DNA of 64,000 nucleotides from Kalmusia sp. IMI 367209 (Eukaryota; Ascomycota; Dothideomycetes; Pleosporales; Didymosphaeriaceae), in NCBI GenBank assembly GCA_027946365.1, contig JAPEUQ010000005.1, positions 2,356,001 through 2,420,000 of the forward strand, written 5' to 3'. Made by a program: the position numbers and the translations under genes. How positions within the stretch are numbered: position 1 is the first letter of the stretch; each line of letters begins with the position of its first letter. Shown piece by piece: positions 12,251-23,002 of the stretch. The notes beneath the pieces were generated by a model. It saw only the letters and a program-made list of their open reading frames with translations, searched no databases and was not told the DNA's origin.

Positions 12251-13253
12251 TGTACCTGTGTGATAGTGGAAACAAAAACAAATGCAACGGTAGTAGAACA
12301 AACGATGGGTATCAAAGGTAGATTGAGAATGCGATGTGCTGCGGGCAAAGTGCCTCGTTGCGATCTTCTATACTTCGGTTTTGCGCTGAGCTTCCCTCTC
12401 ATCAATCATAAAATCGTCAAAACCATGAATCTTCGTACAAAGTCTACCGCGTAGCTACAGGGACCGAACGCTCGGCGCTAGACCCCGGAAGAATGATTTC
12501 ACGCGTACAACGAGCGGACAAACAGGGCTATCGGTCTGTGACGTTAAAACGTCGGGCGGCCGTCTACGGCAGCAGGATCGGCATTCTTAAGAGAGGCGCA
12601 TCCACGGTCAGCTGATGGCGCACTCCCGCGGCCTCACGCGGCGCCAATTGGTGGCGGGGACGTCGGGGAGGGCGGAAAAGGAGTGTGCAAGGAGTCGTGT
12701 TTCTCAAATGCCGGTCTGTGAGGCCGGCTGGCAGCGGAGCGCGTCTTTTTTGTCCCACACGGTAGCTTCCCCGCACCGACGCAGCCCCACTAACCCACTG
12801 CAATCTCCTCCTAACCTCGCGGGTGATCTTCGGGTTCCTGGCCTGGTCAGCAAACACCACAACTTCCTTTCACCATCGTCTGGTCTCCCACATGCGATGT
12901 GGAGGATCCATGAAACCATGTTTGGATAGTGAGGATGTGCGAGGCAACATCCGTATGGCAGTGGCAGAGTTGTCGCCATTCCTCGAACCCTTAGCCCAAG
13001 ATGCGCCTCTATACGCTTGTCGTCATAGCTGTCAATATCCCAATCTTCGGTATCGCGACCGGGATGGGTGCAGGCAGAACCCCATATCCAGGTAGCCTCC
13101 GATCCCCTCAGTTAGAGGCAAAAGGCCCGAGGCTAGTAGCGTGCACCTGCCTTCAATAACACGTTTAAAGATGTCGACGCAACGTGCCCACCGACGTCCA
13201 GCGACTCTCTGCTGTCACAGCTCTGCGTTGACGGCCAATTGACATACCCAAAC
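12251..13253. other. Shared upstream region of monooxygenase and tannase
   Basis: About 1 kb between two divergent genes, a likely bidirectional control region. A frame at about 13000-13094 begins with a hydrophobic, signal-like stretch (MRLYTLVVIAVN), but it cannot be joined convincingly to the tannase, which has its own signal peptide. No other gene seen. Confidence 0.5.
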
Positions 13254-14913
13254 ATGCGAGGCACATTCTTTGGCCAGATTGCGCTGCTGGGGGCGGTGAG
13301 CGCACTCGAGTGCTCGCCTGCTGCCATCCAAAGCGCACTGCCGTCGAATGCGAGCGTCAACTTCGCCTACCCAGTCCAGGCCAATGGAACGTTCCAAGTG
13401 CCAAAGGGCGACACGGGATACCCTACTAACCCAGTAGCATTGCCTGCTCTTTGCGCTGTCTCGGTGCAGGTGCAGTCGATCGGCAACACCACCTTCGGAT
13501 TTGGCCTTTTCCTTCCAAACGATTGGAATGGAAGGTTCCTCGCAGTCGGAAACGGAGGGTTTGCTGGCGGCATCAACTGGCTGGACATGGTACTTCGACA
13601 TCTCCGTAGGAGCCCCGAAACACGCTGACAACCTCCAGGCACCTGGTAGCCGTTACGGCTTTGCCACCATGTCGACCGACACTGGCCACAACTCGTCTTC
13701 AAGCGACGGCAGTTGGGCGTACCAGCAGCCTGAAAAGGTGGAGAATTGGGGCCATTTGGCCATGCATGGGTCGGTAGTCGCAGCGAAAACCCTCACAGCA
13801 GCCTTCTACGACGAGAAAATCTCCTACAATTACTACGCCGGCTGCTCGACTGGTGGGCGCCAAGGCTTGAAGGAGGCAGAGAAATACCCCGAAGATTTCG
13901 ACGGCATCGTGGCGGGTGCGCCTGCGTGGTGGACCTCGCATCTCCAACCTTGGACTGTCAAAGTAGCCCTCTACAACCTTCCTACGACTGCAGACTACCA
14001 TATCCCGTCGACTTTGTTTCCGACCATCGCTACCGAAGTCTTGAAGCAATGCGATCCGCAGGATGGCCTCAAAGATAACATCATCTCTGACCCAGTAGGC
14101 TGCAACTTCCGCCCCGAAGAGCTCCTCTGCAAGTCCAACGCCAACGCATCTAGCTGCCTGACATCGCCGCAAATCGACACCCTGTACAAAATCTACACCG
14201 ATTCAATTGGCGACAACCAAACCTTCATCTTCCCCCATCTCAACCTAGGAAGCGAAGGCCAATGGCTCCTCCTCCAAGGCAACGCTCCAAATCCGCTGGG
14301 TCCGGACTATGTCAAGTACTTCCTCGGCTTCGGTCCCGACTGGGATTTCTACAACTACAGCGAGGACATTCAGCATCTAGCCGACAAGGTCCAACCCGGG
14401 AACGCCACCGTCGGCTTCGATCTCTCGGCCTTCCACGCCAAAGGCGGCAAGATCCTGTCGTATCATGGCATGGCGGATGGCCTCATTCCCACCGGCACAA
14501 CCCCGTACTTCTACAACCACGTCACCCGCACACTTCAACCGCGCGGCATCAACGTCGACGAGTTCTACCGCTTCTTCCTCGTACCAGGCATGGGTCACTG
14601 CGCAGGTACCTTCGCGAACGTAAACGCACCGTGGTACTTTGCCGGGCCCAACCAAGCGCCTAGCCTGGGCAATGCAGTGTACGGGGTTCCAGGATTCAGG
14701 GACAGTGAGCATGATGCATTGCTTGCGATGATGGCCTGGGTGGAGAAGGGCACGGCGCCGGAACAAATCATTGCAACGAAGTATGTTAATGATACGACGC
14801 AGGCAGAGGTGTTGAGACAGAGACCGCTGTGCATGTACCCAAAGGTGGCAAAGTATACGGGTAGTGGAGATGTGGATGCTGCGAGTAATTGGGAGTGTAA
14901 ATTGCTGTATTGA
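13254..14913 (+). CDS. Secreted tannase / feruloyl esterase family protein
   Basis: Extracellular ester hydrolase that would release gallic, ferulic or related phenolic acids from plant esters. Exons are 13254-13589 and 13639-14913, joined over a 49-nt intron (INWLDM to APGSRYGFAT), total 536 aa, usual for the family. A signal peptide is visible (MRGTFFGQIALLGAVSALE); I chose this ATG because the upstream in-frame codon at 13239 is TTG. The diagnostic CS-D-HC motif is complete: Cys181-Ser182 in GCSTGGRQG, Asp392 in HGMADGLIP and His432-Cys433 in PGMGHCAG. Several N-glycosylation sequons occur. Tannase and feruloyl esterase cannot be told apart by eye. It sits divergently from an aromatic monooxygenase, consistent with a degrade-import-hydroxylate pathway. 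Confidence 0.94.
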
Positions 14914-15028
14914 AGAGAGCAGCTGCCCCGCTATATATGTCATCCGATCTATTGCCAGAGTCTTTGATCTTGTTCCAAACGCCTGTGTCCATGCTAATGC
15001 CAGCTCAAACTCGAATTGTAGATGCTGT

Positions 15029-15514
15029 CTATAGCTCAACGGAATCTAACAGTGGTGGCACATTTTCTAGCAGGTGCTCTACAATCGCATCCGGACCCCT
15101 TTCCACCTGCAAACCTTGCGGTATCGCATGCGTCTTGATACCTACAAATCCCATGCTGTCAGCCTTCACATCTTTCGATTGCATAGAAGACCCTGGAGCC
15201 GCTCACCTGGTCGTTCTCGCTCGGCGATTGCGCGAATCTTCTGCGCCTCTTCAGGCGACCACATAGATGCCGAGAACTAATCCCCTCGTCAGCGCCTCGT
15301 CCTGCGTCTCAAGAGCCAAGCCACTGACCAAAATGTTCGGTTGATGCTGCCGTACTTTTGCTTCCACTTCTCCGATGGCGACGCAATTATCCACGTATGC
15401 GATGTCGTACTGGTCTTTCAAGCTCTCAATCATGCGGCCGATGAGTCTCTTCGCCCGGTCCGGCGCGGTATTCACAGTCACCAACGTGAACGGTCCCTTG
15501 CGTGATGAGGCCAT
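15029..15514 (-). CDS. Small conserved fungal protein of unknown function
   Basis: Three exons: 15514-15329, 15276-15207 and 15141-15029, total 122 aa, with introns of 52 and 65 nt and all junctions in phase. The spliced protein starts MASSRKGPFTLVTVNTAP and contains VDNC, HQPNILFSASMWSPEEAQ, RPGIKTHAIPQGLQVERG and a closing VEHLLENVPPLL. The pattern (a beta strand, a QP.IL segment, then a glycine-rich turn and a terminal helix) suggests a small alpha/beta fold of the Rossmann type, but I do not recognise a named family. I chose the ATG at 15514 over an in-frame one 21 codons upstream because the conserved part begins here. No membrane segment or signal peptide. Confidence 0.75.
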
Positions 15515-16158
15515 GTCGAGACTCGAAGCACAGTGCAATCGAAGAGAGTCGCAAAAAAGTGTATCTATATGCATCACCAGCCGTCCATTGCTAATACTGC
15601 GGCGCTATATACGCCTTCCCAGTCTAACCAACGCAAAAAAACACTACCCATCACGAAAGCGATGGTGAGCGCAAAGCCGAGTGCCATGGCGCGCAGCCGG
15701 ACTTTTGTACGAAGCAGCGAGCGAGCTTCGGTGGCAATTGTAGCGCCGACCGAGAGGCCTTTCGCATGACGGCAGTGGGGTAGGGGTTCATGGTGGGGCA
15801 AGGCGCGAGAGCAATGTGAGGCTGGTGCGGGGCAAGCTTCGCAGCCGTGCACATGTGCCTTGGACGCGTACGTACGAAGATTTGCAGCTTCATCGTTCCC
15901 CGTCGACCGAGTGTTATTGTACGAGCACATTTGCGGCAGCAGCTGTCGGACAGGGAATTGGCGCGGTCTGGGCAGCAAGTGACGCGCAGACACTGGCTGG
16001 CAAGAGAGCATCAGGAGATATATCGAGGTAGGAAGCTATCCGCCGTACCTAGAGGTTGCTGGATGCTGAAGTAATTAGTATATATTAGCAATTGAGCTTT
16101 CGCCAGGCGGCACCGGCTCTCCGTCAACCCGCCCTCTACATTACCGCCCTTTTGAGAC
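15515..16158. other. Intergenic; possible small membrane ORF on minus strand
   Basis: A minus-strand frame ending at 15574 encodes a basic segment followed by a hydrophobic stretch (MALGFALTIAFVMGSVF) that could be one TM helix. No convincing start or family supports it as a gene. Otherwise this holds the promoters of the flanking divergent genes. Confidence 0.3.
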
Positions 16159-17514
16159 ATGTCTTCTTCGTTGGCGCGAAAATCCTCCTTCGAGGAAGCT
16201 TCGGCTGCCTTTCGCGCCCATCTCCCCGATCTCTCCATTCCGCGCTTCACGACGGCAGCGAAGCAAGATGTTTACGAATATGCCAACTTCTTCCGAGATA
16301 ACCATGCCCCGCCGTGGCTGTTTAAGCTTACACAGGCGTGGGAGAAGCTGTATGGGGAGCCGTTCAAGGGCGTTACGAGCGATGGAACGGTGAAAGAAGG
16401 CTTGTTTGAGGCAAGAGACGAGGGCGTGAATATCGAAGGCATAGTGCAGAAAGCGGAGCAGCTGTTGACCAATCTAGACGAGCAGCAGAAACAGAAATTG
16501 AAGTACCCGGTAGATGCGAAAGAGTGGAGAGCGTGGTCAAATCCAGAGATTCTACTGCGACCTTTTGGGCTCAGACTCGAGGAAGGTAAGCATAATTATT
16601 CTCAGATCCAGATTTCTCTTGAAATCTAAGCTCACACCACCACAGTCCCCGAATCAACAGCCGAAGCCATTCTCAGCGTAGTCGAAGCCTCCCTCTCCCC
16701 AGAAGGCTATCAAAAGGCCCTCGCCGCAATGCGCATAAACCACTTCCTCGGCGAATGCGTCCAGCTCCCCAAAATCATGAACAAATACTCCTACAACTTC
16801 CTCCTCTTCGGCACACCCTCCGCATCTCCATCCTCGCCATGGGGCTGGCTCCTCTACGGCCACCACCTCGACATCGCCTGCTTCCTCCGCGGGCCCCAAG
16901 TGATCATCAGCCCGACCTTCACTGGCGCGGAGCCCAACATCATCGACGCGGGGCCCTGGAAAGGCACCGAGATCCTGCACAAAGAAGGCAACATCGGGCT
17001 GCAGCTGATGCAAAGCTTGACGCCCGCGCAGCAAAAGACGGCGCAGATATTCGCGAACCTGCGCGACGACGCCATGCAGCAGACAGGCGACCTGACCACC
17101 GACCGCTGGAACAAGGACGACCAGCGCCATCTCTGCGGCGCCTTCCGCGACAACCGCGTCGTGCCCTACGAAGGCGTCCTCGCGTCCTCCCTCACGCCCA
17201 CACAGCGCAGCCTCATCCTCGACATCGCAGACGAGATGCTGCTCTACCTGCCCGCCACGTCGCGCCAGCTGCGCCTCAGGCAGATCGAGCAGCACTTTGG
17301 CGAGACGTATTTCAGCTGGATCGGCGGCTACGGGGACGACGACGCGTTCTACTTCAGGATACAGAGTCCCGTCGTGATACTCGAGTTTGACCATCATTCC
17401 GGCGTGTTCCTGAGCAATGCAGAGCCGAAGAAGTTTCATACGCATACCATTGTGCGCACGCCGAATGCCGGGGATTACGGGCAGGCGATTAGGGAGAGGG
17501 AGCATAAATTGTAG
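16159..17514 (+). CDS. DUF3500 family protein
   Basis: Exons are 16159-16585 and 16646-17514 (60-nt intron), 431 aa. The body matches the DUF3500 family: NHFLGECVQLPKIMNKYSYN, then WGWLLYGHHLDIACFL, FTGAEPN, GPWKGTEIL and a C-terminal WIGGYGDDDAFYFR followed by a histidine-rich segment. No signal peptide or membrane helix is evident, so a soluble intracellular protein is likely. The family has no assigned function that I can name. The 5' exon is less conserved and begins at a clear ATG. Confidence 0.9.
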
Positions 17515-17903
17515 GAGCTACGGATGAGGATGTGTTCGTTGCGCTGTACATATTTCTAGTTTGGCAAAATGTGCTAAAGAGAAAGAGCATTCTCGATGTT
17601 GAGGCCGTGCATGTGATTGTGTGTTGGATAATTCGCCGATGCCAGGGGCTGTTATGTCAGTCTTAAGCCCTTGATCCCTGTCCTTTGTCGTGTCGCAACT
17701 GCTCAATCTACGTCTTGTAGCGATTGCTGAAAGCTAGCGAAAATCATCGTTCCCCGTCATGTATTTCAAAAGTGGAGTTGGGAGCTTCCTCTAGGCTCGA
17801 GTCAAACATTATCAATGCGCACACTCCTTTCAGAAGCGCGTCGTGAAGCTGCCAGTGTTCAATGGCAAGAGAGTGCATGCGCATATGAGTATCCAACGAA
17901 AGG
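17515..17903. other. Short convergent intergenic region
   Basis: It lies between the 3' ends of the DUF3500 gene and the minus-strand C2H2-like gene. Nothing further seen. Confidence 0.5.
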
Positions 17904-19861
17904 TCATCCCCTCATTCCGTCGAAGAAGCTATCTGTGGTAATCGATCCGTACGTGGAGTCGTCAAACCCGTCAAAACCGTCCAAATCATCAAATGGAAAT
18001 AAGATTGCGTCAAGTCCTGGGAACATATCGCCGTCGGGCTGTCCTGTAGAGGGTGCGTCAGCGCCATACTCTCTGAAAAGACTCTCCTCCACCCCGGCAT
18101 CACCGCTGGCGAAAGCGGCGTTCATCGCCACTCCGGAAGAACAGATGACATTCTCAGAATAGGAAGAATTAGATGGTGATGCCTCATGCGTTGGGTTTCT
18201 AGGTTGAGAGAATGCTGTGCGTTGGGCGGTTGCGGTCTCCTCAGCGCGACTCCTAGTGTACGCCTGGAAGAGTTCGAGCTGGACGTCTCGAACGATGCCA
18301 ACGAGCTGGCTCTTAAGCCGTTCCTCTAGGGGGGTTAATTCGTCCTGTACGACCCGCTCCAGTTCGCGGCGCACTGCTGAAGGTAGCTCTCTCCGAAGGT
18401 ACTGTTCATATTTCATGAGTTCGTCGGACGACGGCTGTTTTCCTTTACGGTAGACTTTCTCCCAATCTGCATCCAGATCTGTGGGGAGATCAGCTATGCG
18501 AATTTTGAAAGAGCTTGTGAGAGTGACCTTACATGGTGATGGCACTGTTATAGGATCATCGTCAGGGAATAGGATGCGATACATCTCTTTCCAGGCCTCT
18601 TCTTCACTTATCTTGTGATGGGATTTCTTCCTACTACGAAGCTTCTTCTCTTGGGATTTGTCGAAGCCTTCAATTATAGTCCTTTGCCGTATTTCGCATG
18701 GTTCAGTGGCTCGTTGGTGGTCGTGGAGTAGCGTTTCTACCTTGAAGAGCGTGTAGCAGCGCGGGCAAAAGAGTGGTAACGTGTGGTTTCGGTAAAGATG
18801 CTCTCTACGCTCGAGTTAGTGGTAATTTTGCATCACACTTTGCCGCATCAAAGAGCAACGAAAAGCTTACTTGACACGGCGAACTTCATCCCATCCAGGA
18901 CCGACGCATGATCGCCGGTTTAGATAGCGCTCGGAATTTCTCTTGAAAAAAGGACAAGCAAGTTTTCGCTTGTATATATTGTCGCAGGATGTTTTCGAGT
19001 ACTTTGGTCGCTTTGCCCCGACATCATCATCTTCGTTGTCAGATGGACTGGTTTGCTCATTAGAGCTTGTTCGCTTCACAACAGCACTTGACGAGGAGCT
19101 TTCAGACGCCTGCAGACATTGGCCACCAGATGACGTGTTGATATTGTCTACTGTTGATGACTGAGAATCTCTGGTACAAAACGTCCATCTTGGTGGCGAA
19201 GCTGCGCGGAAGAGGACGTGAAAGTGCTGCATCACCCGCTCGACCAACAGACGCCTCTGCTTATCGAAGGCCGAATCCTCTGATAATTCATCCGTGGTTG
19301 TAGAATAGTCACTTTCAGACAGGGCCTGGTCTGGGAGTGCTTTAGGTTCGAGTGTGGTACGTTTCACATCATCTACAAGGCAATCAGGCTCGGATCGTTC
19401 ATACTTTCTCTGTCTCCGTTCCTTGTCATACAGCTGGAGCTTTGATAGCGAGTATTGGACGTCTACCTACACGTGTATAAAGAAAATTAGATCTGACAAG
19501 TTACTCGACAATGTGTCCTGATCTATAAGGTTCAAACTGGGTCACGTACCTTCTCAAGCTGCGTTTTGAAGTGACCAGCATCACAATTTGGGTCTTGGAC
19601 CTGTGCGTACTGAGTATTGGTCTGCGAATATGATTTTTTCTGCTTATTCTCGTCTGAGGTTCTCGTACTCTTGGTGGGTACTAAATATTGAGCAGACCAG
19701 GGAAAAACGTCGTCTCCGTGATCGCACGCATCACATGTTTCCTCGTGTTTGACAGATTTTTTCGCGATGTAAAAACAAACTGAGCTCCTCGAAGCTGCGC
19801 ATGGAGCTTTCTCATGCACACCGTGGCCACAGTGGTATGTATGAAATATCTGGGTACACAT
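17904..19861 (-). CDS. Cysteine-rich and C2H2-like fungal protein
   Basis: Four exons: 19861-19550, 19466-18871, 18804-18533 and 18478-17904, total 584 aa, all in phase. The N-terminus (MCTQIFHTYHCGHG, with CDACD further on) is a cysteine/histidine-rich module seen at the start of many small fungal proteins. The centre is a long low-complexity serine/acidic region. Residues about 275-360 form the atypical zinc-finger block common in ascomycetes: ACPFFKRNSERYLNRRSC, GPGWDEVRRVKEHLYRNH, then FCPRCYTLFK with a DHQRATEPCEI end. Acidic and coiled segments follow. Start 19861 is the first ATG; an in-frame TTG lies three codons upstream. Exon 1 could be a separate small gene, but its donor joins exon 2 exactly in phase. 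Nuclear role likely, target unknown. Confidence 0.8.
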
Positions 19862-20883
19862 GTTGGTCAAATCATGCCCACGAAAACGTAATAGAGAGAA
19901 AGAGGTTTGATGGATGTTGCAGCTCTATCGGATGGGAGCCTTCATTCTTTATAACGTTTAGTGGTCGAAACAACAAGGACGTCGCAGTTTTGCGCAATTG
20001 CGACAAGAGACGTGAATGAGGGGCTTCAGGCTGAAATGTTATGGCCCCAGGCAACAACGTGAATCCGACACATGGGAGGCAGAACATGCACTTTGAGAAG
20101 CAACCCCCAACGCGTCGGACTGCTATCAATCGTTTGCATCCGAGAAAAGGGATTGATTCGCCCTGTTGCATTAGACCCTATGCATAGGTCCACTGATCCT
20201 CTTTCGAACTAGCTGTTAGCTGTACGCTGCACCAGAAACCATGCTGCGAAAGCGTTATCGCCGACCGAAAAGTTATTCTCGTGCGGTAGTGTCTCTCTCA
20301 TACAAGTCTTCCGAAATGTGACAACCCCTGTCTCTTAAATTGACATGCGCCTTGTCATGACTGCATTCTCTGCTCAGCCACCGGGCGTAATTCGCCAAGA
20401 TTACGCCCGTAATGCCCCGCTGACCAATATCGAGATGCGCCCCGCTGCCAATCACATCGGTCTGCACGGCGGCTAGCCATCCAATCTATCCTCTAGGAGT
20501 GCTTCCGCCGTGATCCACTTTCACTCGACGACTATCAGTGAGTGGATCGTTGTAGTTCTCGCCAAATCAGTGCGCGCTCTTCCCATAGGTAGTGGGGAAA
20601 GATCACAATCAAGTGGCTGTTGTGTTGGAATCATTTCTGAAACAGGAACCGTGAGCGTAGTGCATCCGTGTCCTGCATGCAAGGATGACAAGCCAATGCA
20701 CAACGCCTTGCGGTTCCACACTACCTCAGCCCTGCTTTCATTCTCGCGCGAGCCACCTGCGGTCATTTGAGCCCCGGCCTCCCATAATACATACACCGTC
20801 CAGTTTCTTCCAGGCGGCGGTAACTTGGCTTTCACAACCACACATAGCGACAGCGAGCGCCATCGAGCGTTAGCTCCAGGAGG
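19862..20883. other. Intergenic, divergent promoters
   Basis: About 1 kb between the minus-strand C2H2-like gene and the plus-strand lectin-like gene. Only short frames with no recognisable features. Confidence 0.45.
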
Positions 20884-21923
20884 ATGAATTTCGACGAAAA
20901 TCAATGGTACCACATATACAATGGCGACAAAGGCAACTCTCTCGTCGGTACTATACTGTTTGCAAACTCATCGTTCGGTGAACGAACCACTGGCTCTGTC
21001 TTCAAGTCTACCAACCAGGACGTACGCTCCCAGAAATGGCAGATAGTGTCTATGGACTCCGAGTATTATGTTTTCAGGACGCAAGATTCGAGCACAAACG
21101 GCTACATGGCTACCTACTTCGCGCCAGACCGCACAAATCTGACAGGCAGTACGCTAGGGCGTATGATTAGGAATAATGTTTCCGACGACTCGGTGTATTG
21201 GAAAGTGTCGCCGTGGGGGGACGGCACATACTTCCTCACAAACAAGGCAAATGGGACGGATTGGCATTTAGGATACGGAGGCGAGACGGACAGCGACGGT
21301 GGCACTGAGTCGCAGATGCAGTCAAACATCTCGACAATACAACCTCGACAGCGATTTCAGTTTGAACCAATCGCAGAGATCAACGACGAGAAATTCTCCC
21401 GCTCAGGTATAAGCGTAGGTGTCGTAAACAAGGAAAGCGTATGATGGTGATGCTGACGAACTCATAGTTACCGTCTTCGACGCAATCCTCGACGCAGAGC
21501 GGCTCGCCCACGACCTCCGGCGCCTCAAACCCTTCCGGCACGCCCGGCACGCCGCAACCCTCTTCTTCTGAAACCAGTGCATCTTCGGGAGGTCTGAGCA
21601 CAGGTGCGAAAGCTGGTATCGGCGCAGCCGTCGGCGGTGTCGCTCTCATCGCTCTCGTAGTGCTAGGCCTCTTCCTCTTCCGGAGACGAAAGCGTCGCGT
21701 CGCGTCGACCACCGAGTCAACGACTCCTTACGCGCAGGCATATAGCGATGAGGTTGGTGAGGGCACAGCGACAAAGTACGGACACGTTGGAGTCGCTGAG
21801 AAGGCGGAACTCTCGGGCAATTCGAACAGACACGAGCTGCCGAGCGTAAACCCAAAACCGGCTGAATTGCCCGGGGGAGAGGCACCGAGACAGGAGCTGC
21901 CAGGAGAACACTCGAATCGATAG
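20884..21923 (+). CDS. Lectin-like domain protein with single TM segment
   Basis: Exons are 20884-21414 and 21468-21923 (53-nt intron; donor AGC|GTAGGT chosen because it alone restores the downstream frame), total 328 aa. Residues 1-170 look like a ricin-B/CBM13-type beta-trefoil: repeated aromatic/Gly-Asp motifs, QKWQI and WHLGYGGETDSDGG. A Ser/Thr/Pro-rich stalk follows (about 178-225), then one TM helix (GGVALIALVVLGLFLF) and RRRKRR, then a cytosolic tail with repeated ELPG-like motifs. No N-terminal signal peptide is visible, which is odd for a domain expected outside the cell. A plasma membrane or wall sensor is plausible; ligand unknown. Confidence 0.8.
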
Positions 21924-23002
21924 CAGCTTGGAGGTAATTTAATGATAGATAGACGTGAGACGCAGGCTTCCGTAATGGAAAAGACGAGAGGAATATGGAA
22001 GCCACGGCGCCGAGGTGACTAAGCGATAGTCAGGTGATACCCATAAACTTACATGTACGCATGTACGCATGTACGAGATAACTATTCCAGAATAATCACA
22101 CCAACGATTTGTATTACTTCTCCTTGATGTCTCGGCAATGGCCATTCTCAATTTTTGGAGACAAATGAAGGCGGATTTCATCCACGTAAGCACCGACCCG
22201 CCTGGACGGATACCTGATCCGTTATCCCGCTTGTCGACTCTCCGTCTCGTTCACTACCACCGCAACGCTCCACACTACGCCCAACGCATCTATCCTCTCA
22301 CCGTACCAGTAACCCCATCGTATTTAAACATGGCAACCGTGCGATACGTGGAATCTAGCTTAGCCTGCAGTGTAACCGTCCTAACGTTGGAGTCCGCATC
22401 AGCTTTTGGCTGAATACGAAAGAGGTAGCCAGAGTACGCACAAGCATCGAAATCTGCATTCCAACACTATGGATCCATCTATTGGAGCCTAGCGGGTCCA
22501 AAAATACGAGTCGGTCCACAGGTACCCAGGTCCTACTAGCGTTCTAGAGCGAATCAAAGGAGCTGGATTGTCCGTCTCGGTCTTGCGTGGTCTTGCCGAT
22601 GGCACGATGAGCTGAGTACCCTCACGCGACTACTAAAAAGGGCCCGGAGAGCCCGGATGAACATACAACTTATCCACTTCTACTTGCATTGAACGTTTTC
22701 TTCGCGCGAGCCGTTGATGTCAGCGCACCTTTTTTTCGCCAAAGCCTGTGCAAGCGAGCTAGAGCGCTACCACGTGTACAGGTAGCTTGCTCCTGCAGTA
22801 CCAAAACGGCTTCATTTGACGACTCGTATGCGTACTACTTTAGATCGGATACCAAAACCTGGTTGCTAGCTGCGGCAATGTCGTGTTCGGCTGCTTTCGA
22901 TAGAGGTGTGGAGAAGATGGAACTCTGCCTTTGCAATACATGCGAAATGTATAAGAATGATATATTGCCCCTTATTGCCTCGTGTGTGTATATACGTCTG
23001 CC
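21924..23002. other. Intergenic, one short tandem repeat
   Basis: No supported gene. A small tandem repeat of CATGTACG (three copies, last one partial) lies at about 22053-22075. The right part contains the promoter of the FAD oxidase. Confidence 0.45.

Noticed and set aside
13000..13094. Signal-like short frame upstream of the tannase
   Set aside because: It cannot be joined in phase to the tannase exon, which already has a good signal peptide and family-like N-terminus.
14377..15039. 220-codon minus-strand open frame
   Set aside because: Overlaps the tannase exon on the other strand and shows no domain.
16654..17505. 283-codon minus-strand open frame
   Set aside because: Antisense shadow of the DUF3500 gene; composition rich in repeated Val/Ala/Glu typical of such shadows.
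22053..22075. CATGTACG tandem repeat as a CRISPR or regulatory array
   Set aside because: Only three tiny units without spacers; a microsatellite-like repeat in a eukaryotic genome.
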